9,909 bases of DNA from Thermodesulfovibrionales bacterium (GTDB lineage: Bacteria; Nitrospirota; Thermodesulfovibrionia; Thermodesulfovibrionales; SM23-35), in the NCBI GenBank assembly GCA_020062205.1, contig JAGUWT010000010.1, positions 1 to 9,909 of the forward strand, read 5' to 3'. The notes under the pieces are model-generated. The model made no database searches. It had not been told where the DNA came from and was given only the letters and a program-made list of their open reading frames with translations. Positions 1 to 5,315 of the stretch are shown here, piece after piece. The translations under genes and the position numbers were made by a program. How positions within the stretch are numbered: the first letter of the stretch is position 1; each line of letters starts with the position of its first letter.

Positions 1-352
1 CGCAATAAACCACTTCACAGTTGACACACTTACGATTACAAATACCCTGCTCAATATAACTGTAATTTTCCCGCCAAAACTTTTTGCTCTCCAGCTCTTC
101 CTGTTTTTTTATTTGCAAAGCTTCTTCTTCTCGCCTTTTGCATGCAGCATCGTTCAAACTTTTTCTCAAAAGAAAATAACTGAACTTATCCGAACTATCA
201 ATAATTCTATCAACCGCTTCTAATAAATCGCCGTCTTCATAACTCCAACATATTCTTTCATAGATAGCCTCTACCACCTTACTGGTAAGTTTAATTCCTG
301 TCAAATCTATCAATTCTTTAATCTTCCCATCATAAAGAGTTTTTCCGATCAT
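1..352 (-). CDS. Hypothetical protein with cysteine cluster, 5' part only (runs off the left edge)
   Basis: Reading leftward from ATG at 352-350 gives 117 open codons to the window edge, so the C-terminus is missing. The start is supported by a strong Shine-Dalgarno (GGGAGGTGAGGG) a few bases upstream. Residues 1-65 look helical (begins MIGKTLYDGKIKELIDLTGI). Residues 70-95 are very charged and likely coiled-coil. Residues 105-117 hold a C-x3-C-x2-C-x4-C cluster (C105, C109, C112, C117) that may bind zinc or iron-sulfur. It follows the replication initiator gene by 36 bases in the same operon. In many phages a DnaC/DnaI-type helicase loader with cysteines ahead of its ATPase domain occupies this place. 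That role is inferred from position only, because no Walker motif is inside the window. I do not recognise the N-terminal domain. Confidence 0.72.
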   Translation of the reverse strand, partial: MIGKTLYDGKIKELIDLTGIKLTSKVVEAIYERICWSYEDGDLLEAVDRIIDSSDKFSYFLLRKSLNDAACKRREEEALQIKKQEELESKKFWRENYSYIEQGICNRKCVNCEVVYC

Positions 353-388
353 AAACTTCCCTCACCTCCCAAATTATAAAATCTAAAA

Positions 389-1165
389 TCACAGCATTAT
401 CTTATCAGATTCACCAAAATACTCAGATTCCTGTCTCACAACTTCATCCTCCCACCGTCGCTGCTTAAGCCAAGTAGAGGGATGCGGTATATATTGCCTG
501 TTTTTCCACTGCTCGGACTGTTTGTGAATCTCCAGGGCTCTCAAAATCTCATCCACCAGTTCAGGGGTAGGCTGCAATTTCTGCCAGAGCCGTCTCGCAT
601 CTACCTTACTTACCTTCCTGGGATAAGCTTTCCAGAAACCTTGAAAATCTTCTGGCTCTTGCTTCCAAGGAAGATTATCCCTTTTTTTGTTTCTGAGGCA
701 ATGAATATTCTCTTCATCATCGTGAGATGATGAATATATAGTATTCTTTTCTTTTCTAGTCTTATCTAGTCTTATCTTATCTAGTCTGCTTCCAAGTTTT
801 GTTGACGATTTTTTTGGTTTTTTTGAAATTTTGTTAACATCGGCTTGAATTAAGGGTTTGGGGAGGGTTGTTTTCGCTTGATACTTGAAGTATTTTTGAA
901 TCTTAACGCAATAACCTTCATTATGTGGTGTAATAATGATGCGGTTATATTTTTGACATTTCTCGTTTGTTGCTATAATTATATCTACAGGGGTGTTAAG
1001 TTGTCTTGAAAGGGCTTCAATTGAGGAATATGTGAACTCTCCATATGGCTCTCTGAGTGATGCAAGGCAGGTGTAGTCGTGAAAAGTTGCTCTTTCCGCC
1101 GGTGTTAGCTCGTCCCGGCATGTAGAGTGCAGCCAGTCGACCGGATACCACTTAATCCATCTCAT
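389..1165 (-). CDS. Phage replication initiation protein (winged-helix N-terminus, conserved C-terminal domain)
   Basis: A 258-aa protein that probably binds the phage or plasmid origin and recruits the helicase. Residues 1-100 (KWYPVDWLHST, then a TPAERATFHDYT helix) resemble the winged-helix domain of phage replisome organizers. Residues 101-165 are a Lys/Arg/Ser-rich linker. Residues 178-241 contain the pattern FWKAYPRKVSKVDARRLW, then a helix, then QYIPHPSTWLKQRRWEDE; this is a hallmark C-terminal domain of phage replication proteins. The gene overlaps the end of the upstream 68-aa gene by 14 bases. Its own ribosome-binding site is weak, so translation is probably coupled. The linker codons SRLDKIRLDKTR come from a tandem 10-bp repeat that may be an internal origin, as in lambda O. 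Family assignment rests on motif recognition by eye. Confidence 0.85.
   Translation of the reverse strand: MRWIKWYPVDWLHSTCRDELTPAERATFHDYTCLASLREPYGEFTYSSIEALSRQLNTPVDIIIATNEKCQKYNRIIITPHNEGYCVKIQKYFKYQAKTTLPKPLIQADVNKISKKPKKSSTKLGSRLDKIRLDKTRKEKNTIYSSSHDDEENIHCLRNKKRDNLPWKQEPEDFQGFWKAYPRKVSKVDARRLWQKLQPTPELVDEILRALEIHKQSEQWKNRQYIPHPSTWLKQRRWEDEVVRQESEYFGESDKIML
713..734. repeat. Perfect 9-bp hairpin beside the iteron-like array
   Basis: TTCATCATC (713-721) and GATGATGAA (726-734) are perfect inverted repeats around a GTGA loop. They lie inside the replication initiator gene, about 20 bases from the tandem 10-bp repeats and beside AT-rich sequence (735-750). It could be part of an origin or only an RNA stem. 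In the protein it encodes the Ser/Asp/Glu-rich linker (SSSHDDEEN). Confidence 0.5.
753..787. repeat. Tandem 10-bp iteron-like array inside the replication gene
   Basis: The unit TATCTAGTCT (AGACTAGATA on the coding strand) occurs exactly at 763-772 and 778-787 and with one mismatch at 753-762. A partial TATCT lies at 773-777. The array encodes the Arg/Lys/Asp-rich linker of the initiator. It lies beside AT-rich DNA and a perfect 9-bp hairpin, an arrangement seen at origins embedded in phage initiator genes. It could also be simple low-complexity coding sequence. Confidence 0.6.
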
Positions 1166-1358
1166 TTTTTTCTGTCTCGTTTTTTTTGTATTCTTTTAGC
1201 CACTCTTCAATTTTCTGTTGCGGAATATCAAGGGAATTAAGATACGAACTCAGGGCTATTTCAAGCTGGACACCCAACTGATAGTTGTTTTCTTGGGCTA
1301 ACTTTCTGATTTTGAAATCAATCCACGGGTTAATTCTTGCAGCTAATAATTTTGTCAT
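1152..1358 (-). CDS. Small ribbon-helix-helix-like protein, first gene of the leftward operon
   Basis: A 68-aa protein. Residues 4-12 (LLAARINPW) can form the DNA-contacting strand, and residues 13-44 (DFKIRKLAQENNYQLGVQLEIALSSYLNSL) can form two helices; this order fits Arc/CopG-type ribbon-helix-helix regulators. A charged helical tail ends NETEKNEMD. It is the promoter-proximal gene ahead of the replication initiator, with its last 14 bases overlapping that gene's start. No Shine-Dalgarno precedes ATG 1358; instead a TTGACA/TAACAT promoter puts the expected transcription start at about the ATG, so the message may be leaderless. A palindrome over the -10 box is a candidate autoregulatory operator. 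Family assignment is by pattern only. It might also be an accessory replication protein. Confidence 0.65.
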   Translation of the reverse strand: MTKLLAARINPWIDFKIRKLAQENNYQLGVQLEIALSSYLNSLDIPQQKIEEWLKEYKKNETEKNEMD

Positions 1359-1396
1359 AGAATAATGTTAACATATTCTGGAGAATTTGTCAACAT
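1359..1396 (-). promoter_or_regulatory. Promoter and operator of the leftward replication operon
   Basis: On the minus strand TTGACA (1393-1388) is followed after 17 bases by TAACAT (1370-1365), and the start codon of the 68-aa gene begins at 1358. The -10 box lies in a near-perfect palindrome: AGAATA (1359-1364), an extra A, TGTTAACA (1366-1373), TATTCT (1374-1379). A related sequence, AGAATTTGTCAACAT, at 1382-1396 covers the -35 box, about two helical turns away. Two binding sites for a repressor are likely, and the ribbon-helix-helix product of the first gene is the obvious candidate. Confidence 0.6.
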
Positions 1397-1710
1397 CAGT
1401 TTTCCCGAGCACTACCTTTCTTTCATACTCCCAGAACAGTACTCTCTCAAAAATTCCTTCACGCTCATTTCGTGCCCCGAACAAAACCCTGAAGTATCCA
1501 GTTTATTACATCCTATCGTTTTATGCGTTCCGTCTCGGGTCAAAATTGCTTCGTGGTACAACCTGCCGAGGCCTCTACGGCCTTTTCGGCCTTCGCACCG
1601 GATGAAACGGATGCCTGGCATGATTATTGTGCTGCCTACCGTTTCCATTCTATTAGTTATACCCCTTTTCATCTGAAAATGGCAATTAATAATTTTTATA
1701 ACTTTATAAC
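1397..1710. other. Intergenic control region without a supported gene
   Basis: Several frames on both strands are open here, but none has a convincing ribosome-binding site. The longest leftward candidate, 1412-1672 (86 codons), ends with a Cys/His-rich part (CNKLDTSGFCSGHEMS) and would lie upstream of the leftward promoter; I cannot call it real. Near 1570-1600 the sequence is locally GC-rich, with three successive 9-base units each beginning GCCT and a GGCC-TTTTC-GGCC mini-hairpin. Toward 1680-1710 it becomes very AT-rich. The position between two divergent operons suggests regulatory DNA. Confidence 0.5.
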
Positions 1711-1774
1711 AAAAAACAATTTGACATCTTTGGCGACTTATGCTATATTATCTGCAAAGGTAATCGGAATTACC
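1711..1774 (+). promoter_or_regulatory. Rightward promoter P1 with downstream dyad
   Basis: TTGACA (1721-1726), a 17-base spacer and TATATT (1744-1749) form a near-consensus housekeeping sigma promoter. The dyad GGTAATCGGAATTACC (1759-1774) covers the expected transcription start and is a likely repressor site. A further ATTACC lies at 1778-1783, and a perfect TTAATA/TATTAA dyad is at 1788-1803. This is copy one of a 93-bp tandem repeat and drives the rightward operon from 1984. Confidence 0.8.
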
Positions 1775-1855
1775 ATTATTACCATTGTTAATAATGATAT
1801 TAAAAAAAACAATTTGACATTTTTGGCGACCTATGCTATATTATTTGCAAAGGTA
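1711..1855. repeat. 93-bp-period tandem duplication of a promoter
   Basis: Two 52-base segments (1711-1762 and 1804-1855) are 93 bases apart and differ at only three positions, all C/T changes. The conserved part includes the A-tract, the -35 box, the whole spacer, the -10 box and the first half of the dyad. Strict conservation of the spacer suggests recent duplication or selection on a site inside it (TTTGGCGAC). Confidence 0.85.
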
Positions 1856-1867
1856 GCTAAAACTACC
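1804..1867 (+). promoter_or_regulatory. Rightward promoter P2 with downstream dyad (copy of P1)
   Basis: TTGACA (1814-1819), a 17-base spacer and TATATT (1837-1842), followed by the dyad GGTAGCTAAAACTACC (1852-1867). The dyad is the same length and at the same offset from the -10 box as in the first copy. The segments 1711-1762 and 1804-1855 match at 49 of 52 positions. Both copies face the operon beginning at 1984, and a leader of about 130 bases follows P2. Confidence 0.8.
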
Positions 1868-1983
1868 AAAAATCAGGAACAGAAAAGCGGGAGAGCTCGC
1901 ACGGGAAGAAGCCAAAAAAATAAAGGCGCCGTGGTCAGAGTCAAAACTGCAGAACATAACGCTAGAGGAAGGAGGTGAAAAAG

Positions 1984-2301
1984 GTGCCTACTCAGTCAGG
2001 AAAAAAGAAGAAGAAACAACGGGTCGCTCATCTTGTGTACAGTACGAGAGAAGCAATTGACCAGTACGGTGTATGGAAGAAGAGCGAGGAAATACTGACC
2101 AGGTACACCAACCCGGTAATAGATGGAAGATTCACAGGGTTTGGCTGGTACTCCTGGCCCCAGGTAGTGGATGAAAGTGTGCAAGAACTTGCAGATACAC
2201 ATCAGGAAGTTATCTGGGATGATAATGATGCCAGATATGTGTATCCGTCGGAAAGAAATAGGAAAGGAGGTGAAAACCGGACAGCGGTAGTCGAAAGATA
2301 G
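1984..2301 (+). CDS. Hypothetical protein, first gene of the rightward operon
   Basis: The GTG at 1984 is the best start because GGAAGGAGGTG ends seven bases upstream; an in-frame GTG at 1975 overlaps that site and is unlikely. The 106-residue product begins with a Lys cluster (KKKKKQR), followed by a compact region with aromatic residues (GFGWYSWPQVVDESVQELA) and an Asp-rich stretch (WDDNDARY). I do not recognise the family and see no membrane segment or signal peptide. It lies directly after the duplicated promoters, so it is probably expressed early and under repressor control. An unused strong Shine-Dalgarno (AAAGGAGGTGA, 2263-2273) lies inside its 3' end. Confidence 0.65.
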   Translation: MPTQSGKKKKKQRVAHLVYSTREAIDQYGVWKKSEEILTRYTNPVIDGRFTGFGWYSWPQVVDESVQELADTHQEVIWDDNDARYVYPSERNRKGGENRTAVVER

Positions 2302-2347
2302 AGGCGGAAAAGTACACCTTTCTGCCTCAAAGGAAGCATACACGCTA

Positions 2348-2440
2348 ATGAGGAAATGGGGTTGCCCTCCGTGGAGAACCCAGGAGGAGTTTCCTGAATT
2401 TCAGTGGAGGAAAAAGCCCGTAAGTAAGGAAAGAAGGTAA
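2348..2440 (+). CDS. Possible 30-aa small protein
   Basis: The frame from ATG 2348 encodes 30 residues (starts MRKWGCPPWRTQEEF, ends KPVSKERR) and stops five bases before the next gene. It is rich in Trp, Pro and basic residues. A weak AAGGA site lies about 13 bases upstream. It fills the only gap between two operon genes, which supports it slightly. It resembles no family I know and could be untranslated spacer. Confidence 0.3.
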   Translation: MRKWGCPPWRTQEEFPEFQWRKKPVSKERR

Positions 2441-2445
2441 AAAAA

Positions 2446-2592
2446 ATGACACTAATCGTAAAGAAGTTCCCAGAAGACATACATTGGGCCCTCAAAGCCT
2501 TGGCAACTGAAAAGCGAATGAGTCTCAAAGCTCTTGTTATCGAGATGGCCAAGGAAGTCGTGGGGGCTTCACAGAAACAAAAATCGAAATGA
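2446..2592 (+). CDS. 48-aa ribbon-helix-helix DNA-binding protein
   Basis: ATG 2446 follows GGAAAGAAGG at a good distance. The 48-aa product reads as a minimal Arc/MetJ-type ribbon-helix-helix protein. Residues 2-8 (TLIVKKF) would be the DNA-contacting strand, residues 9-22 (PEDIHWALKALATE) helix one, and residues 26-39 (SLKALVIEMAKEVV) helix two, with a short Lys-rich tail. Proteins of this kind bind DNA as dimers and are usually repressors. It is a candidate for binding the GGTA-N8-TACC dyads at the duplicated promoters, though nothing in the sequence proves that. The next gene starts eight bases after its stop. Confidence 0.78.
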   Translation: MTLIVKKFPEDIHWALKALATEKRMSLKALVIEMAKEVVGASQKQKSK

Positions 2593-2599
2593 GGTGGAA

Positions 2600-2755
2600 A
2601 TGCTATCAACAGAACAATTTGAGACGTCAAAAGAGGGTTACCAAGACCAAGTTGGTATCCAGGTCGACACTATTGTGCATACCGCCGGTGCTGTGTGCAT
2701 AATCCGTACGGATAATATGGTCGTTATGGTTGACCGTGTAGGGTGCATCTTATGA
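2600..2755 (+). CDS. Hypothetical 51-aa protein
   Basis: ATG 2600 is preceded closely by GAGGTGG (2591-2597), and the frame runs 51 codons to TGA at 2753-2755. The product has an acidic polar N-terminus (LSTEQFETSKEGYQDQ) and a hydrophobic C-terminal half with two likely strands (DTIVHTAGAVCIIRT, NMVVMVDRVGCIL). The spacing between Shine-Dalgarno and start is a little short. It sits tightly between the ribbon-helix-helix gene and the hexapeptide-repeat gene, consistent with one transcript. The family is unknown to me. Confidence 0.55.
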   Translation: MLSTEQFETSKEGYQDQVGIQVDTIVHTAGAVCIIRTDNMVVMVDRVGCIL

Positions 2756-2772
2756 CAGAAAGGAGGTGTAAA

Positions 2773-3561
2773 ATGAAGATGGAGGGAATAGAGAAAATAG
2801 AGGGAGAAGTAATTGTGGAGGATGATTTGATCCTCACAAAAGACTTAGTGGTGAAAAAAGGCCTAATAGTTATGGGGGATATCTATTGTGCGGGGTATTC
2901 TTTGACAGTGGGTAAATCTGTGGAGGTAGGCGGTTCCATAAAGTCGGCGGATTTTATACAGGCAGGCGGCTCTATAAAGTCAAAAGGTTCTATAGAAGTA
3001 AGGAATTTTATGGAGTCAAAAGGTTCTGTTGAGACAAGGGGCTCTATAGAAGTGGGGGATTCTATAGGGGTCGGAGGATCTATAAAATCAGGGGGCTTCA
3101 TATATGCAAGGGGTTTTATAAGCGCAAAGGGCTCAATAGAAGCAGAAGATTTTATAGAGGCGGGCATTTTTGTAAATTCTGGGAGTTTCATAAGAGCAGG
3201 GAGATCCATAGAGACGGGAACATCTACGAAGTCAAGAAACTTTATTGAGGCAGGGGGCTCAATAAGAACAGGAAGCTTTTTGGAGTCAAGAAGTTTTATA
3301 AGAGCGGGAGGTTTGGAATCAGGGGGTTTCATAAGGGCAGGAAAATCTATAGAGTCAGAAAGCTCTATTCTTGCTCAATTATGGATCGTTTGCAAAACAA
3401 CCCTTCGAGCAAAGTTTTATATATTTGCAGGCATCAAAATGTGGGGAAGAATCAGGAAAGGAGAAGACAAAATTGTATGTGGTAAATTGGAAGGTGGTGA
3501 AATAAGACACGGAACGCTTTTTATAAGAGGAAGTAAATGTATTGAGAGGATGTGTTCTTGA
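2773..3561 (+). CDS. Hexapeptide-repeat beta-helix protein, bactofilin-like in pattern
   Basis: ATG 2773 has an excellent site (AAAGGAGGTG) upstream; an in-frame ATG at 2743 lacks one. The 262-aa product has a short N-terminal cap (to about residue 45), then about 27 six-residue units of the form G-[SF]-I-x-[ASV]-x (for example GGSIKS, KGSIEV, RGFISA, EDFIEA, GKSIES) to about residue 205. One unit is a residue short (GGLES). A basic, aromatic C-terminal cap follows (RAKFYIFAGIKMWGRIRKGE). Strict six-residue periodicity with Ile in register predicts a solenoid beta-helix, the fold principle of bactofilins and of hexapeptide transferases. No transferase active site is visible. It has no signal peptide, so it probably acts in the cytoplasm. 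Its role in a replication cassette is unknown. A structural or scaffolding role is my inference. Confidence 0.8.
   Translation: MKMEGIEKIEGEVIVEDDLILTKDLVVKKGLIVMGDIYCAGYSLTVGKSVEVGGSIKSADFIQAGGSIKSKGSIEVRNFMESKGSVETRGSIEVGDSIGVGGSIKSGGFIYARGFISAKGSIEAEDFIEAGIFVNSGSFIRAGRSIETGTSTKSRNFIEAGGSIRTGSFLESRSFIRAGGLESGGFIRAGKSIESESSILAQLWIVCKTTLRAKFYIFAGIKMWGRIRKGEDKIVCGKLEGGEIRHGTLFIRGSKCIERMCS
2890..3370 (+). repeat. Degenerate 18-bp coding repeats
   Basis: About 27 tandem 18-base units, each encoding one hexapeptide, with recurring phrases such as GGCTCTATA and TTTATAGAGGC. The units differ at many silent and non-silent positions, so the array looks old rather than freshly expanded. One unit near 3307-3321 has lost one codon. 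The antisense strand is also open for 149 codons here, an artefact of the periodicity. Confidence 0.75.
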
Positions 3562-3562
3562 A

Positions 3563-3595
3563 GAGCCGTGTGAGGGAAAACCTCAAGCACGGTTC
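3563..3595 (+). ncRNA. Group II intron domain V-like hairpin without an intron
   Basis: GAGCCGTG (3563-3570) pairs with CACGGTTC (3588-3595), including the G-U wobble within the AGC triad position. TGAGG pairs with CCTCA above it around a GAAAA loop, with a two-base AG bulge on the 3' side. This is the architecture and near-exact sequence of bacterial group II intron domain V, one base shorter than the usual 34. The following CTGTGAGGGG is also typical of intron 3' ends. No reverse transcriptase, domain VI hairpin or other intron part is visible. It starts two bases after the stop of the hexapeptide-repeat gene. Confidence 0.65.
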
Positions 3596-3635
3596 TGTGA
3601 GGGGTATTAACAACTAAATAAAGGAGGTTGAAAAG

Positions 3636-3869
3636 ATGTCTACTCGACCGATATCAGAACGGATAGAACAGCGGGCAGCGAAGTTAGTAGATTGGCACGC
3701 CATCGGGTTTGAAATAGAAGAGATTGAGAGTTATATTGCCAAAATGCAATACCACCACCTGGATTATACACATGACATCCAGTTTGTTCTCAATAGAATA
3801 AGAGAAATTTTCGAAGTGGCGAGGGGAAAAGCAAAAGAAGAAATGTTAACTTTAGAGGAGGTTGAATAA
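3636..3869 (+). CDS. Hypothetical 77-aa helical protein
   Basis: ATG 3636 follows AAAGGAGG with an eight-base gap. The 77-aa product is predicted to be nearly all helical: residues 7-20 (SERIEQRAAKLVDW), a central helix (EIEEIESYIAKMQYHH), and an amphipathic helix (DIQFVLNRIREIFEVARGKAKEEM). It is acidic toward the end (LTLEEVE). Its stop codon abuts the ATG of the single-strand binding protein gene, so the two are probably co-translated. The family is not recognised. The location suggests an accessory replication or recombination factor, which is an inference from context only. Confidence 0.75.
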   Translation: MSTRPISERIEQRAAKLVDWHAIGFEIEEIESYIAKMQYHHLDYTHDIQFVLNRIREIFEVARGKAKEEMLTLEEVE

Positions 3870-4442
3870 ATGAACGAAAAAGAAAAACGTATAACTCCTA
3901 CAGGGAAGGCTAAATGGGCGCATCTGGTAACACCGAAACAAACAGTGATTGACGGTAAGTCCGTGGGAGATCCAAAATATCAGATAGACGTAGTATTTGA
4001 TCCCAAAGATCCCGAATGGGTGAAGTGGTTAGAGGATTTGACTGGCAAGCTCAAGGTGTTGCCAGTGCAGATCGATAAAAGGACAGGCGAGCCCCTCAAG
4101 AAGCGAAACCCTATAAAAAGAGAACTTGATAGCACCGATGAGCCAACAGGGAAATATTACATTACGTTTAGGACCTCCGACAAGTTTAAACCGCCCATTT
4201 TTGATACTTATGGGCGAGAAATAAAAGCCAGTGTAGGCAACGGCAGCAAAGTAAAAGTTGCGTATACGGAAAATACTTATGTTGCTTTTGGGGGGGGCAT
4301 AAGTTTGTATTTGAACGCTGTTCAGGTAATAGAACTTGTTGAATTTGTTCCACGCTCTGCACAATTTTATGGGTTTGATGTTGAGCCCTTACCTGAGGAA
4401 GAACTTTTGGTAAGTTCAGATTCTGAACTGAATCCATTTTAA
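3870..4442 (+). CDS. Single-strand DNA-binding protein, T7 gp2.5/DUF2815-like
   Basis: A 190-aa protein beginning at the ATG right after the previous stop, with GAGG about seven bases upstream. The opening ITPTGKAKWAHLVTPK, the stretch YQIDVVFDPKDPEWVKWL and the late GSKVKVAYTENTYVAF..GGISLYLNAVQVIEL match what I know of phage DUF2815 proteins with the OB-fold of T7 gp2.5. The C-terminal tail is acidic and ends in Phe (EPLPEEELLVSSDSELNPF), as in single-strand binding proteins that use the tail to recruit polymerase and recombination partners. It should coat single strands during phage replication and annealing. The nuclease and resolvase genes follow in the same operon. Confidence 0.82.
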   Translation: MNEKEKRITPTGKAKWAHLVTPKQTVIDGKSVGDPKYQIDVVFDPKDPEWVKWLEDLTGKLKVLPVQIDKRTGEPLKKRNPIKRELDSTDEPTGKYYITFRTSDKFKPPIFDTYGREIKASVGNGSKVKVAYTENTYVAFGGGISLYLNAVQVIELVEFVPRSAQFYGFDVEPLPEEELLVSSDSELNPF

Positions 4443-4457
4443 GAAAGGAGTATGGTA

Positions 4458-5312
4458 ATGGAAATTACAAACAAGTATGATCTCCCCGAAGCTATCATCC
4501 GGGCTATATCTGTCTATAATTATGCACCTGAGGAAGGGCGATACAGTGTTACAGACTTGGTCAACCCGCCCCGGATGAGACTGCTAAAAATTAGACATTG
4601 GCGTGAACTCAGTGTTGACGCCTCTGAGCGATTATGGGCACTATTCGGGCAGGCGTGTCATAAGGTGCTGGATATGGCAGCTCCGCCTGGCTCTACTGTT
4701 GAGGGAAAATTGATAGTTGATTTTGAGGGTGTCAGGCTCGTAGGGAAATCTGACCTCTATCACCAAGAGAGGGTGGAAGACTATAAGGTAACAAGCGTCT
4801 ACAGTTTCCTTCTGGAAGATGGCAAAACGAAAAAGGAATGGGAAGAGCAGTTGAACGTCTATGCGTGGCTGTTTAGTAGGCTCGGCAAGCCTGTAAAAGA
4901 GTTGTGGGTCCGGGCTATTCTGCGGGATTGGCAAAATTCCAAGGCCCTCCAAGACATGAGTTATCCCAGAATACCCTTTCAAAGCGTTCAGGTTCCCCTG
5001 TGGCCGACTCCCGGACAGGAAAGGTACATCAGGGCAAGACTTGAGGCTCACAGGATAGAAAATCCACAATGTAGCGATGAAGAGCGGTGGCTCAGACCCT
5101 CTTCATGGGCTGTAATGAAGAAAAATAACCAGAAGGCATATAGGGTATTTGATAATCCTTGGCAGGCTGAAAATCTTGCTAAAACGGACAAGGCTTTTGT
5201 TGTGGTTGAGCGTAAGGGGAGTTACAACAGGTGTGAAAATTATTGCCCCGTAAGGGCAGTCTGTTCTCAAGCAAAAGGAACAAAAGTTGTGAACCTCAAG
5301 GAAAGGGGGTGA
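4458..5312 (+). CDS. PD-(D/E)XK nuclease with four-cysteine, Cas4/RecB-like architecture
   Basis: Of two in-frame ATGs (4452 and 4458) the second is better, because AAGGAG lies seven bases before it and only one base before the first. The 284-aa protein carries the RecB-type nuclease motifs: H68 (GQACHKVLD), D99 (VGKSD), D108-x-K110 (VEDYKVTS) and the Q131-x3-Y135 motif (QLNVY). C205 (in CSDEERW) and C259-x3-C263-x5-C269 (RCENYCPVRAVC) could bind an iron-sulfur cluster as in Cas4 and AddB. Such phage proteins are probably 5' or 3' exonucleases feeding single strands to the binding protein encoded just upstream. The start of the resolvase gene follows by three bases. Confidence 0.83.
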   Translation: MEITNKYDLPEAIIRAISVYNYAPEEGRYSVTDLVNPPRMRLLKIRHWRELSVDASERLWALFGQACHKVLDMAAPPGSTVEGKLIVDFEGVRLVGKSDLYHQERVEDYKVTSVYSFLLEDGKTKKEWEEQLNVYAWLFSRLGKPVKELWVRAILRDWQNSKALQDMSYPRIPFQSVQVPLWPTPGQERYIRARLEAHRIENPQCSDEERWLRPSSWAVMKKNNQKAYRVFDNPWQAENLAKTDKAFVVVERKGSYNRCENYCPVRAVCSQAKGTKVVNLKERG

Positions 5313-5315
5313 AAA

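Noticed and set aside
1523..1978. A 151-codon rightward frame spanning the control region
   Set aside because: It runs through both duplicated promoters and ends in the ribosome-binding site of the next gene, and it has no ribosome-binding site of its own.
2883..3332. A 149-codon leftward frame opposite the hexapeptide-repeat gene
   Set aside because: It is open only because the 18-bp period keeps stop codons out of that frame. It reads as Pro/Ser/Ile repeats and has no start signals.
2890..3370. CRISPR-like appearance of the regularly repeated DNA
   Set aside because: The 18-bp units are contiguous and degenerate and encode a hexapeptide repeat in frame; there are no constant repeats separated by unique spacers.
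3563..3605. Reading the 33-base hairpin as an ordinary transcription terminator
   Set aside because: No T tract follows, and the rightward operon continues with a gene with a strong ribosome-binding site; the sequence fits domain V much better.
4641..5069. Leftward frame of 142 codons inside the PD-(D/E)XK nuclease gene
   Set aside because: The sense strand has the conserved nuclease motifs and a good start; the antisense frame has neither homology nor start signals.
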